Origin: Salvelinus alpinus
Taxonomy: Eukaryota > Chordata > Actinopteri > Salmoniformes > Salmonidae
Direction of reading: 5' to 3'
Assembly: GCF_045679555.1 (NCBI RefSeq)
Contig: NC_092096.1
Location: 20,002,688 to 20,066,687, forward strand
Length of the DNA stretch: 64,000 nt
A program made the position numbers and the translations under genes. Below, in pieces: positions 12,208 to 24,241 of the stretch (the first letter of the stretch is position 1; every line of letters starts with the position of its first letter). Below the pieces are notes generated by a model. That model did no database searches, was not told the DNA's origin, and saw only the letters and a list, made by a program, of their open reading frames with translations.

Positions 12208-12497
12208 TAGGGCTGCACAATTAATTGAATTCACATCGAAATCGCAATATCCATATCGCAAGAGATCCGTATTTCATGCAATATATGAGATGCCACTAAA
12301 CCGTGTGTAAAGTCCGTTTTTATAGTTGACTTTGTTTGTAGTCTCTCCCTCTCCTCTTGTGGCTGTTTCCCACACACACTTAGCCCCACCCCTTGTCAAT
12401 CACACAGCGCAGTTCCTCCTCCACGCTGTTCGATTCTCTATAAGGTTGCATGCTAGATTAGGTTGTTAGTTTATTTGCTCATATCATGCAGCCCTAG
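12208..12497. mobile_element. Small non-autonomous DNA element with GGGCTGCA ends
   Basis: The left end is TAGGGCTGCACAATTAATTG at 12208; the right end is ATCATGCAGCCCTA at about 12484-12497. The matching inverted ends (TAGGGCTGCA / TGCAGCCCTA) bound about 290 bp, as in common teleost non-autonomous elements, possibly hAT. Its right end is also the first unit of the 24-bp array that follows. Confidence 0.65.
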
Positions 12498-15183
12498 TAT
12501 ATCCATATCATACAGCCCTAGTATATCCATATCATACAGCCCTAGTATATCCATATCACACAGCCCTAGTATATCCATATCATACAGCCCTAGTATATCC
12601 ATATCATGCAGCCCTAGTATATCCATATCAAACAGCCCTAGTATATCCATATCATGCAGCCCTAGTATATCCATATCATACAGCCCTAGTATATCCATAT
12701 CATGCAGCCCTAGTATATCCATATCATGCAGCCCTAGTATATCCATATCATACAGCCCTAGTATATCCATATCATGCAGCCCTAGTATATCCATATCATG
12801 CAGCCCTAGTATATCCATATCAAACAGCCCTAGTATATCCATATCATGCAGCCCTAGTATATCCATATCATACAGCCCTAGTATATCCATATCATACAGC
12901 CCTAGTATATCCATATCATGCAGCCCTAGTATATCCATATCAAACAGCCCTAGTATATCCATATCATGCAGCCCTAGTATATCCATATCATACAGCCCTA
13001 GTATATCCATATCATACAGCCCTAGTATATCCATATCATACAGCCCTAGTATATTCATATCATACAGCCCTAGTATATCCATATCAAACAGACATGGTAT
13101 ATTCATATCATGCAGCCCTAGTATATCCATATCATGCAGCCCTAGTATATCCATATCATACAGCCCTAGTATATCCATATCAAACAGCCCTAGTATATTC
13201 ATATCATACAGCCCTAGTATATCCATATCAAACAGACATGGTATATTCATATCATGCAGCCCTAGTATATCCATATCATGCAGCCCTAGTATATCCATAT
13301 CATACAGCCCTAGTATATCCATATCATACAGCCCTAGTATATCCATATCATACAGCCCTAGTATATCCATATCAAACAGCCCTAGTATATCCATATCAAA
13401 CAGCCCTAGTATATCATGCAGACCTAGTATATCCATATCATGCAGCCCTAGTATATCCATATCAAACAGACCTAGTATATCCATATCATGCAGCCCTAGT
13501 ATATCCATATCATGCAGCCCTAGTATATCCATATCATGCAGCCCTAGTATATCCATATCATGCAGCCCTAGTATATCCATATCATGCAGCCCTAGTATAT
13601 CCATATCATGCAGCCCTAGTATATCCATATCAAACAGCCCTAGTATATCCATATCATGCAGCCCTAGTATATCCATATCATACAGCCCTAGTATATCCAT
13701 ATCATGCAGCCCTAGTATATCCATATCAAACAGCCCTAGTATATCCATATCATGCAGCCCTAGTATATCCATATCATACAGCCCTAGTATATCCATATCA
13801 TACAGCCCTAGTATATCCATATCAAACAGCCCTAGTATATTCATATCATACAGCCCTAGTATATCCATATCAAACAGACATGGTATATTCATATCATGCA
13901 GCCCTAGTATATCCATATCATGCAGCCCTAGTATATCCATATCATACAGCCCTAGTATATCCATATCATACACCCCTAGTATATCCATATCATACAGCCC
14001 TAGTATATCCATATCAAACAGCCCTAGTATATCCATATCAAACAGCCCTAGTATATCATGCAGACCTAGTATATCCATATCATGCAGCCCTAGTATATCC
14101 ATATCAAACAGACCTAGTATATTCATATCATGCAGCCCTAGTATATCCATATCATGCAGCCCTAGTATATCCATATCATGCAGCCCTAGTATATCCATAT
14201 CATGCAGCCCTAGTATATCCATATCATGCAGCCCTAGTATATCCATATCATGCAGCCCTAGTATATCCATATCAAACAGCCCTAGTATATCCATATCATG
14301 CAGCCCTAGTATATCCATATCATACAGCCCTAGTATATCCATATCATACAGCCCTAGTATATCCATATCATGCAGCCCTAGTATATCCATATCAAACAGC
14401 CCTAGTATATCCATATCATGCAGCCCTAGTATATCCATATCATACAGCCCTAGTATATCCATATCATACAGCCCTAGTATATCCATATCATACAGCCCTA
14501 GTATATCCATATCAAACAGCCCTAGTATATTCATATCATACAGCCCTAGTATATCCATATCAAACAGACATGGTATATTCATATCATGCAGCCCTAGTAT
14601 ATCCATATCATGCAGCCCTAGTATATCCATATCATACAGCCCTAGTATATCCATATCAAACAGCCCTAGTATATTCATATCATACAGCCCTAGTATATCC
14701 ATATCAAACAGACATGGTATATTCATATCATGCAGCCCTAGTATATCCATATCATGCAGCCCTAGTATATCCATATCATACAGCCCTAGTATATCCATAT
14801 CATACAGCCCTAGTATATCCATATCATACAGCCCTAGTATATCCATATCAAACAGCCCTAGTATATCCATATCAAACAGCCCTAGTATATCATGCAGACC
14901 TAGTATATCCATATCATGCAGCCCTAGTATATCCATATCAAACAGACCTAGTATATCCATATCATGCAGCCCTAGTATATCCATATCATGCAGCCCTAGT
15001 ATATCCATATCATGCAGCCCTAGTATATCCATATCATGCAGCCCTAGTATATCCATATCAAACAGACATGGTATATCCATATCATGCAGCCCTAGTATAT
15101 CCATATCAAATTGACCTGGTATATCCATATCATGCAGCCCTAGTATATCCATATCATGCAGCCCTAGTATATCCATATCATTA
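12481..15183. repeat. 24-bp minisatellite, about 112 units, in kcnj8 intron 2
   Basis: Tandem 24-bp units of ATATCATGCAGCCCTAGTAT plus ATCC. Variants differ mainly at the codon-like position TGC/TAC/AAC and in CCATAT/TCATAT. A rarer ACATGGTAT unit occurs near 13090, 13235, 13885, 14570, 14715 and 15068, and an 18-bp unit near 13412, 14054 and 14890. The rare variants recur in the same order, so blocks of several hundred bp were themselves duplicated. Because 24 is a multiple of three, three frames stay open for 700-901 codons; these are not genes. The array ends about 240 bp before the exon 3 acceptor. Confidence 0.95.
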
Positions 15184-15425
15184 TCCTAGATACTGAAAAA
15201 TAGTTGTAAAGTTTGTGTCTCTATGGCCCAGATTCAGAGAGCGGATTTTGAATGGTCAAAGTTTGAGGGTTTTCTACACATGCCATCTCTTGCTGTTGTG
15301 CCCTTGAGCAAGCCCTCAAATCTGATCCAGGGGGTACACTCTGGCTGATAAATCTATAAAGAAAATGTGATCGGTAAAGAAAATGAACAATAAAGTTATC
15401 TTTTCTTGTCATATCTTATTTTCAG

Positions 15426-16134
15426 CCGCAACGCCGTCATCGCCGTGCGCAACAATCGCCTCTGCTTCATGACCCGTGTGGGCGACCTCCGCAAGTCCAT
15501 GATCATTGGCGCTGCCGTCCGCCTCCAGGTGGTACGCAAGACCACCACCCCCGAAGGCGAGGTCATCCCTATCCACCAGATCGACGTGCAGACTGAGAGC
15601 GCCGCGGCGAGTAACTCCATCTTCCTCTTGGCGCCACTCATTATCTGCCATACCATCAATAAGGATAGTCCGCTGTACGACCTGTCGGCCATGGAACTGC
15701 AGTGCAGCGACCTGGAGGTGATTGTGATCTTGGAGGGCGTGGTGGAGACCACGGGCATCACCACCCAGGCCCGGACCTCCTACGTCACCGAGGAGATCCA
15801 GTGGGGTCACCGCTTCGTGCCCATCGTGACCGAGGAGGACGGGGTGTACTCGGTGGACTACTCCAAGTTCGGGAACACGGTCAAGGTGGCAACGCCGAGG
15901 TGTTCGGCCCGCGAGCTGGACGAGAAGCCCTCCATACTCATCCAGACGCTGCAGAAGAGCGAGCTGAGCCACCAGAACTCACTGAGGAAGAGGAACTCAA
16001 TGAGACGGAACAACTCCATGAGGAATGGCGGCGGGAGCTCCGGCACCATGCGGAGGAACAACTCGGCCCTCACCGTGCCCAAAGTGCAGTTCCTCACCCC
16101 TGAGGCGGTGGGCCAGAACATGGCCGTCACATGA
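15426..16134 (+). CDS. kcnj8: kcnj8 (Kir6.1) coding exon 3: cytoplasmic domain
   Basis: The acceptor is TTTTCAG (15419-15425). The exon completes the Ser codon and reads [15 protein letters not shown], then [16 protein letters not shown] (PIP2/ATP-binding region), [32 protein letters not shown] and [20 protein letters not shown], the immunoglobulin-like Kir C-terminal domain. The tail has an Arg/Asn/Ser-rich series ([24 protein letters not shown]) typical of Kir6.1 and containing basic-directed kinase sites. It ends [17 protein letters not shown], stop TGA at 16132-16134. The exon is GC-rich, so several long antisense and off-frame open frames overlap it; all are shadows. Confidence 0.97.
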
Positions 16135-16690
16135 CACGAGGCCTGGCTCCCATTGGCTGTCCTGCTCTTCCTGGGTGGGACCTCCCATGTTTATCCTTTG
16201 GCTCAGTTAGAGCTGACTCTTGTCCTGTTCCCCACATTCTGCCACATATACAGTAGTCAATGCTATACCTGACACACACAATGCCCTGTTATAATTATTG
16301 TTGTGAGGATGGATTTAACCTGTTTTAGTTACTGATTAGTGTCTCAATTTCAGTCTGGTTCTTTCCAAGTGCCTTTGCCTTTGTCTGGTTCTAAGCTGTA
16401 ATAGGCATCCACAAGTTGTACTTTATGATGTAAATGCCTTTACACATGTAATAACTCTTTATATTGCTTTGTACTGAATTCTGTATGCATCACTAAATCC
16501 ATGTGATTATTTAATTTGCTCTTTAATGTTACCGTGACCAAAGAACATATTATTACAGATGATAATGACCAACTCTTGCCTAATGGTAGAAGAAAATTAT
16601 GTTTTGATATCAGCTGCAACATGTATTACACACCAACCGTGTTCCTCATTCTTATCAAAACCTTTAATAAAGCATTTGCGTCGGTACTGT
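16135..16690 (+). other. kcnj8: kcnj8 3' UTR with AATAAA signal
   Basis: Sequence after the stop without coding potential; AATAAA at 16666-16671 is the first good polyadenylation signal, giving a 3' UTR of about 550 bases. Confidence 0.65.
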
Positions 16691-17814
16691 ATGAACATTG
16701 TACTGTTTCTGGAAACTGTCACAGTAAATAGATCCCCTATAAAACTGATTGTTTTGGGTTCGATTGGAACATTTTCCCCTCAAATTGCATCTAAATTATT
16801 GGACAAATGTGTATTTTCACTGTGATGATTCAATAGCATTTAGAAATCAAAGTGTGGGAAATCTGTATACATTTATTCTGTTCACAAGCAATTGGTCTCT
16901 TGATGAAATATATTTTAAAAAATTGACAATCAAGTTAATCAAAGAATAATCTGGATCACAGGTTATAAAAATAAAAAAGATACGTGTAGCTGTTCTTTTG
17001 GTTGTGTCATCGCATTATCAATCGAGCGGTCGTTGCTACCACAGCCATAAAGTCATAAACCCCGCCTTTCTACAATTTCGCTTCTTAAATGCTGATCTTA
17101 TAACTTAACTTAACTTACCTTATGCCTTGCCTTAAATTATGTTCATTAAATTAAGCTCATTTTTGCTTTAAGGAATTTTTACGATATAGCCAATTTTGAC
17201 TGTGGTAACTAGTGGAAACACAATCGGTCGAGCACGTGCGACAAAGTTCTGACTTGTTGCAGACAGGTTTAGAAACTGATGTACAGTACTCTGCTTGTTG
17301 TGGGTGGAGACAAAGATGGGTGAGCAGAAATAATTAGGGATTGGGATATCTCGTTTTCTTTACTGTCTACGGGGGACATTCTACAACAATATTTGACTTT
17401 GCAGAGTTTGGAGTGATGCGTTAGCGTATAAATATAAAACCTGCAATATATCATAATTGAAAACGTGAATTGAGAAGCCCCAGCCGATTCCAGGTGCGTA
17501 TTGCGCAAAAATAAAAAATATTCAAAAATGCTTTATTCAGTTTCGTAACATCAGCTAGCTAGTGTTAGCTAGCCAGACAGCGACTAGCAGAGTGCGCGCC
17601 AAAATGAAGTAGGCCGAAGCCTAGAGAAAATATTTGGCCTGTCCTGGAAACCCGACATTGAATTCTGGGTCGGGCAGAAATGTGAGATGCAGAGGAAACT
17701 TTCCGGATTCAAACGCTACTTTCTGGTTTCCAGGCAAGCCCTAAGGAAATATAGTCTACACCTGAGGGCTGCAAGAATAATGTGTAATGTGTTCATCGGA
17801 ATTAAGATGCACTG
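16691..17814. other. Spacer with no recognised gene
   Basis: AT-rich intergenic DNA with tracts such as TAACTTAACTTAACTTACC near 17101 and a GCTAGCTAG-rich stretch near 17560. No exon, RNA gene or complete element was identified. Confidence 0.5.
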
Positions 17815-17996
17815 TACACTGAACAAAAATATAAATGCAACAATATCAAAGATTTTACTGAGTTACAGTTCATCTAAGGAAATCAGTCAATTAAAATAAA
17901 TTCATTCGGGCCGAATCTATGGATTTCATATGACTGGGAATACAGATATGCATCTGTTGGTCACAGATACCTTACCAAAAAAAGTAGGGATGTGGA

Positions 17997-18405
17997 TCAG
18001 TCAGTATCTGGTGTGACCACTATTTGCTCATGCAGCGCAACACATCTCCTTTGCATAGAGTTGATCAGGCTGTTGATTGTGGCCTGTGGGATGTTGTCCC
18101 GCTGTGTGAAGTTGCTTGATATTGGCTGGAACTGTAATCGATGTGTGCGCTGTCGTACACATCGACCCAGAGCATCCCAAACATGCTCAATGTGTGACAT
18201 GTCTGGTGAGTATGCAGGCCATGGAAGAACTGGGACATTTTCAGCTTCCAGGAATTGTGTACAGATCCATGCGACATGGGGCCGTGCATTATCATAATGA
18301 AACATGAGGTGATGGCGGCGGATAAATAGTACGACAATGTGCCTCAGGACCTCATCACGGTATCTCTGTGCATTTAAATTACCATCAATAAAATGCAGTT
18401 TCTCG
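17997..18405 (-). pseudogene. Tc1 transposase C-terminal (catalytic) part
   Basis: Minus-strand reading HFIDGNLNAQRYRDEVL, then HLMFHYDNARPHVAW and PWPAYSPDMSHIEHVWD, shows the second Asp and the final acidic position of the Tc1 DDE triad, spaced as in the family. The N-terminal DNA-binding half is absent, replaced by hAT sequence. The frame is open to the end (281 codons in all with the upstream hAT part). Confidence 0.88.
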
Positions 18406-18985
18406 ACCGTGTAAATTGGGGTCATATCTTTGCAGATGTAAGTTGTAACGGCAGTTGTTATCTCCTTCCATCTTCGTGATTCTTTGCCATATGGTGTGCC
18501 GCGGACAAAAGCCTCTTGCAACGTCTGAGTCAGGGGTTTGTTTTGAGCACCCGACTGTACTTTTTGGGGTCTTATCCGTAGACTCTCTCCGTACTGTTTC
18601 ACATGATTCTTGTGTAGGTGGTAAGAGAGGTTAGTGGTGTTTGAGCCTGTTGTTGGGACCGGCCTGTTGTCGGGACCGGCCTGTTGTCGGGACCGGCCTG
18701 TTGTCGGGACCGGTCTGTTGTCGGGACCGGCCTGTTGTCGGGACCGGTCTGTTGTCGGGACCGGCCTGTTGTCGGGACCGGTCTGTTGTCGGGACCGGCC
18801 TGTTGTCGGGACCGGTCTGTTGTCGGGACCGGCCTGCGGCATATTTAGCAGAGGACGGTTTTCTGGTCCGTGTCAGACTTCATACCCAAACCACGTCCAT
18901 GTGACAGAAGTAGCCCCTCTTTTAGGTACGAGCTCCGTGTCACGTTCATTCTCCTCCATGTTTGTTTGTGTTGCAAATTTCGCAA
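18400..18985 (-). pseudogene. hAT transposase N-terminal (BED zinc finger) fragment
   Basis: On the minus strand a start-like MEENERDTELVPKRGAT is followed by TWTWFGYEV, then CRRPVPTTG, then NTTNLSYHLHKNHVKQYGES and SRRWKEITTAVTTYICKDM. This is the BED-type zinc finger region of a ZBED-like hAT transposase (Cys pair, then His-rich LSYHLHKNH). The finger is split by the 17-bp expansion at 18645-18836, and an in-frame stop lies just before CRRP. The hAT catalytic region is missing: the fragment runs straight into Tc1 sequence near 18405. Confidence 0.75.
18645..18836. repeat. 17-bp minisatellite inside the BED finger
   Basis: About 11 units of GGCCTGTTGTCGGGACC, with GGTCTG variants in partly alternating order. 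On the minus strand it codes a 17-residue period containing RPVPTTG, RSRQQ and GPDN, because the three frames cycle. Confidence 0.95.
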
Positions 18986-19119
18986 AGCGTTGTCCAATTG
19001 ACGAAATATTGGCGTAAAGAGTGTGATTTGCGAAGCAACGAAATAAACAGCATAATATGAAACGATAGACGTTTTTCTATCGTCACACGATATATATCGT
19101 CATATCGCCCAGCCCTACT

Positions 19120-19424
19120 TGCAACTACAGTTGAAGTGTTTTCTATTTACCTTTTTAGATTTTATACATTAATATTTTATATTTTGTTACATGTTTAATT
19201 GAACATTTGCACAAAGGTTCTAAATAAAAGGAGAAATAATCAAATATGAGTAAGTACCAAAATGTAATAAGAAATAAGCCTTTACATGTGGTCATTTTAT
19301 ATAAACTATTTATTCCTTGAATTTACAGAAAATGTGCTATATCATGATATGTATCGTTATCGGGATATGAAATGACCTATATCGGGATATGAGATTTTGG
19401 CCATATCGCCCAGGCCTAGTCTGG
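19120..19424 (-). mobile_element. Non-autonomous element with GGGCGATATGG end
   Basis: AT-rich DNA whose minus-strand start CCTGGGCGATATGGCCAAAA and repeated GATAT motifs (TCATATCCCGATA, twice) are typical of a common teleost non-coding element. It lies inside the split Tc1 element. Confidence 0.65.
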
Positions 19425-19856
19425 GTTTGTGAGGTCGGTTGGATGTACTGCCAAATTCTCTAAAATGACGTTGGAGGCGGCTTATGGTAGAGAAATTACA
19501 TTAAGTTCTATGGCAACAGATCTGGTGGACATTCCTGCAGTCGGCATGCCAATTGAATTGCATGCTTGTGTTGTGTGACAAAACTGCACATTTTAGAGTG
19601 GCCTTTTATTGTCCCCAGCACAAGGTATGCCTGTGTAAAGACCATGCTGTTTAATCAACTTCTTGAGATGCAACACCGGTCAGGTGGATGATCTTGGCAA
19701 AGGAGAAATGCTCACTAACTTGTAAACAAATTTGTGCACAACATTTTTGAGAAATATGCTTTTTGTGCATATGGAAAATGTATTGGATCCTTTATTTCAC
19801 CACATGAAACATGGGGCCAACACTTTACATGTTGCATTCATATTTTTGTTCAGTAT

Positions 19857-21200
19857 AGAAATGGCTCTGCCATTTCCTGGTTGCCAAAATTCTAATACTT
19901 TGCCTAATTTCAGTTTATGTGACAAAACAAGCAAGTATAGTGTAGAAAATCATTTTACCATCTAAACCGCTGTGAAATATATTTTCCATAACCCTAAATA
20001 TTGTATTTTCAGCTGTTTGAAGCTGCTGTACAAAACAAAGTGAAAGACACCAAATGAAACGTAGGCACGGGTAGCATAGAAATAGCACACATAGAACAGA
20101 TCTACCGCTTCTTAGACTTGCTTTCAATGATATATCTATAACTCACATTTCTATGTGAATTTGGTTGGGTCACCCAAAAGTTACATATTGCAGCTTTAAT
20201 GCATTTATCCTTATTAACTAACATGTTTTCTTACCTATGCTGCTAAATAGCTAGCTAGCTAGGTTTGTTTGCCAATTTGAGGTTTAAGGTAGCCTAGCTA
20301 GCTAACTAGTAAAGATGGGACCCTGAAGACTATTCCCAAGTTATCTCAACAAAATAGTAGGCAGAGAAAACCCTTGGTAGCTATTAGTACTACACTTTAC
20401 ATGGTTCTTAATGAATAATCTTCATATACAACAGTGTCCTTGTGTCTTTACCACCGAATGCCAACTGTATTAGACTGTAGTTATTTCTCTCAACCAGCTC
20501 ACAGTCTCACTGTCAGAATTAGACGTCCATGTTTCTACAACGTCACATTTCTAAGTTGTTCCAAACGTCACATTTCAAAGTGTTTAAGGTTAAGTTAAGG
20601 CATTAACTCCAAATTCGTAAGGCTAGGCATGAACTCCGAATGGCTAAGGTTTGGAATAGGCTTAAAACAAAAATATCCCAAAACTATTTGCAGCCTTTGG
20701 AATCAGAGAAAGATGCTGAAGCTCATCTGCCATCCCCGTCCACAACGCCCTAGCAAATCCGAAACCTACGTGAACGTAACAGTGCTCACTGTTGCCCCTA
20801 GTGGCCAGGTACCACGTCATCTCCCGACATCAGACATGGATGGACGGTTGAACTGGCAGATTTTACTACAGTGGGCCTACTACCTAATGAACATTCAAGG
20901 CAAATGCCTCCATCTGGTGGTGCAAAGTGAAACATCTCCCTGGTCCATACAGCTCCCCGGTCCAGATATTGGTATGTGTAGTAAGGCTGTGTAGAAATGT
21001 AAAATATTCCTATGGAATAATAGCACCAATCTCTGACTGCAAATATTAAAAAGTTTGAATATTGCCATCGTACTGATCTCTGATATTGCCATTGTACAAT
21101 TCTCTACGACTGTTCTAAACATTTCCACATCTTGTTAGGATCCGTGCCGGCAGATCAGATCAATGCAATCCGACATTTACATAACAATTGGTCAGTTCTA
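19857..21200. other. Spacer, mostly repeat-like
   Basis: No gene seen. The block 20510-20960 resembles a dispersed salmonid repeat (AACGTCACATTTCTAAGTTG; TAAGGTTAAGTTAAGGCATT). A 121-codon open frame in it (20629-20994) resembles no family I know and is probably not coding. Confidence 0.45.
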
Positions 21201-21209
21201 TCCGCAATC

Positions 21210-21310
21210 GTTTGGACGTCCCTACCTTAAACGTCTAACCCTAACATTAAGCCCATACGCTTACCGTAAACCGTTTAAATGTCAACTTCAATGGGGCAGG
21301 GACGTCCTAA
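21210..21310. repeat. Short inverted-repeat element
   Basis: TTTGGACGTCCCTACC at 21211 and GGGGCAGGGACGTCCTAA ending about 21310 form inverted ends around about 100 bp, a small MITE-like unit directly upstream of the U4 control region. Confidence 0.6.
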
Positions 21311-21352
21311 GGATCTGAAAAGCACGAACCCATGACAATGGTATGTTTCTCA

Positions 21353-21370
21353 TCCCATCATGCATTGCGG
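21353..21370 (+). promoter_or_regulatory. ZNF143/Staf-type distal element of the U4 gene
   Basis: TCCCATCATGCATTGCGG matches the Staf/ZNF143 site pattern (CCCAxCATGCxxxGCG) and lies about 210 bp upstream of the U4 start, the usual place for the distal enhancer of vertebrate snRNA genes. A proximal element is expected near 21505-21525 but I cannot assign its bases with confidence. Confidence 0.65.
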
Positions 21371-21570
21371 TGTAACGTAGCTACATTTTTATTTTAAAAA
21401 TACAAACTATGCACACCTCGGGTTATCGAAACGTTTTGAACACATTTTAAACATAATATAATACTATTGCACACAAATTAGCACCACACTGTACCACGAC
21501 GTTATTATGAACCGTTTGCGTGAATTGTATCTTCTGTGATGGCTACCTTGCCTTTTTCAAGACTTGAATC

Positions 21571-21714
21571 AGCTTTGCGCAGTGGCAGTATCGTAGCCTA
21601 TGAGGTCTATCCGAGGCGCGATTATTGCTAGTTGAAAACTTTACCCAATACCCCGCCGTGACGACTTGAAATATAGTCGGCATTGGCAATTTTTGACGGT
21701 CTCTAAGGAGACTG
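21571..21714 (+). ncRNA. RNU4: U4 spliceosomal snRNA
   Basis: 144 bases, close to the 144-145 of vertebrate U4. The 5' end AGCTTTGCGCAGTGGCAGTA and the U6-pairing and 5' stem-loop region (TCGTAGCC, ATCCGAGGCGCGATTATTGC) are nearly identical to the human RNA, as are CAATACCCCGCCGTGACGAC and GTCGGCATTGGC. The Sm site AATTTTTGA is followed by the short 3' hairpin GTCTCTAAGGAGACTG. A few substitutions (such as GTCTATCC for GTTTATCC) keep the structure. With its distal element in place it looks like a working gene rather than a retrocopy; there is no poly(A) tail. A GTTGAAATTAAAAAG stretch just downstream could be the 3' box. Confidence 0.93.
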
Positions 21715-22114
21715 ATTTTCCTGTTGAAATTAAAAAGTTAAGTAGTTGTGCGAAGTTGTAGTATCGGTCATCTCTGTCTGGAGTTCATTGAATGTGCCGT
21801 CATTTGCAGATGTACTAATAAGTGTGTATTTGTAATATGAGATTTGTGTTATCTCTGCTCTTCCATGAAAATACTAATTGAACGTTTGAATTACATGCAG
21901 CGTGCGTCTGGGTCTAGCTTCCCAGTTATGCTACATACATCAGAGTGATTTGTATCTAGTGGGCGTGCGAGTTTGTAGACAGTTTGTCCGTTATCGAACT
22001 CTGTCTCCGACTTTGGAACTGGTATGATTTCCCATTGATCATATTGTTTGTTGTTGTTGCTGTTTACCGGTAGTTGGTTTTATGTTGCTACTACTGAGGG
22101 AAAGCAGGAAAAAG

Positions 22115-22670
22115 AAAAGCACCCAATTGTCATACTTCACCCAATTGTCATACTTGAGTGTAAGTAAAGATACCCCAATAGAAAATGACTAAAGTAAAAG
22201 TGAAAGTCACCCAGTAAAATACAACTTGAGTAGAAGTATTTGGTTTAAATATATATAATTGCTAAATATATACTTAAGTATCAAAAGTAAAAGTACAAAT
22301 CATTTAAAATGACTTATATTAAGTTAACCAGATAGCGCCATTTTTTTTATTTACGGAAAGCCAGGTGCACTCCACGCTGAGACATATTTTACAAATGAAG
22401 CATGTGTGTTTAGGGAGTCCGCCAGATCAGAGCAGTAGGGATGACCAGGGAGGTTCTCTTGATAAGCGCGTGATTTTGACAATTTTCCTGTCCTGCTAAG
22501 CGTTCAAAATGTAACGACTACTTTTGGGTGTCAAGGAATATGTATGGAGTAAAAAGTACAATATTGTCTTATGGAATGTAGTAAAGTAAAAGTAGTCAAA
22601 AATATAAATATTAAAGTACAGACCCCCAAAAACTACTTAAGTGGTATTTTAAAGTATTTTTTATGTATTC
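22115..22670. mobile_element. hAT-like MITE with AAGTACTTAAGT-type ends
   Basis: Repeated AAAGTAAAAGTA, ACTTAAGTA and TTAAAGTA motifs at both sides (for example CACCCAATTGTCATACTTGA on the left, CTACTTAAGTGGTATTTTAA on the right) around a GC-richer core identify a very common teleost non-autonomous element. A CACCCAATTGTCATACTT segment is duplicated at its left edge. Confidence 0.65.
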
Positions 22671-22714
22671 TACAGTAGTATATTAAAACACTGTAGAATA
22701 ATGAGCCAGATATT

Positions 22715-23430
22715 TCACCGGATGTATAAAATTTAATGTGAAGCATCCGTTTGACGTTTCCACTCACTACCAAATATGGTGATGAGAGGAAGCCCAGTGC
22801 CCGGCAGTGGGAGAAGATGGAGCGAGATGGATTTTTGCCGAAATTCTGCACATTTACTTATCGATTAAGCTAGTGATGGGAAAACAAATGCATTGAGCAT
22901 TTCCATACAATTGTGTCGAAAATAGGTTCATTACACGAGGCTTTGATCAACAACGTGTACACTAGTGGCACCTGCTGGTCAAAATAAGCCTTTTCCTATT
23001 CTACCGAAACGAATACCAAACCAATCAGGTGGTTATTCGACAAAACACAACTTCGGAGGTCATTGATAACGTGTTTCCGATAAAGCGATACAAAATCGGC
23101 ACACTGCTTAATGATTTCGATGCATGACTCAGAGCTCCCGGTATCATCTTATCTCCATACATGTTTATGTTTTCAAAACTAGAATCAGTAACAGAGTGTA
23201 CTGCTTTTTGTGGACTTTATTTACCATTTGCCAAAGTTTCTAAAAATGCTGTTGTTTAGAAGGAGTGTAAGGCCGAATTGAGTTATTGCACACGCGCACT
23301 GCACAGAGTTGTCGTTTTCTAGCAGAAATATGCAAAGAAATGCTAGAACCTTGTTTGTTCTTTGAGTAATTTGCTCCCATTGGAAACAGAAGGCCATATT
23401 CTATCTTGGTTATATCTAACAATTACACAA
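22715..23430. repeat. Dispersed repeat upstream of cmas gene 1
   Basis: Shares blocks in order with 34085-34560 and 35860-36205: CTCACTACCAAATATGGT, AGTGGGAGAAGATGG, GAATTGAGTTATTGCACACG, CCCATTGGAAAC. It is a diverged repeat family, present upstream of every cmas copy in the window. Confidence 0.7.

Positions 23431-24241
<811 letters not shown>

Larger units (their letters stand above)
17815..19856 (-). mobile_element. Tc1-like element split by hAT-type insertions
   Basis: The outer inverted ends are CTGAACAAAAATATAAATGC (from about 17818) and its counterpart GCATTCATATTTTTGTTCAG (ending about 19853). Read on the minus strand, the Tc1 5' region runs from 19856 to about 19425. It is then interrupted by about 1 kb of other element sequence (19424 to about 18405), and the catalytic half resumes to 17815. 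The part between includes sequences starting GGGCTGGGCGATATG at two places (read from about 19118 and 19422), typical ends of a fish non-autonomous/hAT group. Confidence 0.82.

Noticed and set aside
12481-15183. CRISPR-like array
   Set aside because: Units are directly contiguous with no unique spacers, and the DNA is vertebrate.
12463-15196. Three giant open frames (883, 700 and 901 codons) as protein-coding genes
   Set aside because: They consist only of a 24-bp tandem repeat inside a kcnj8 intron; openness follows from a unit length divisible by three.
15409-15972. Antisense 187-codon frame over kcnj8 exon 3
   Set aside because: Shadow of a GC-rich exon that matches Kir6.1 on the + strand; other overlapping frames (15396-15764, 15702-16103) were dropped for the same reason.
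20629-20994. 121-codon open frame upstream of the U4 gene
   Set aside because: Lies in repeat-like DNA, no recognisable domain, no splice or promoter context.
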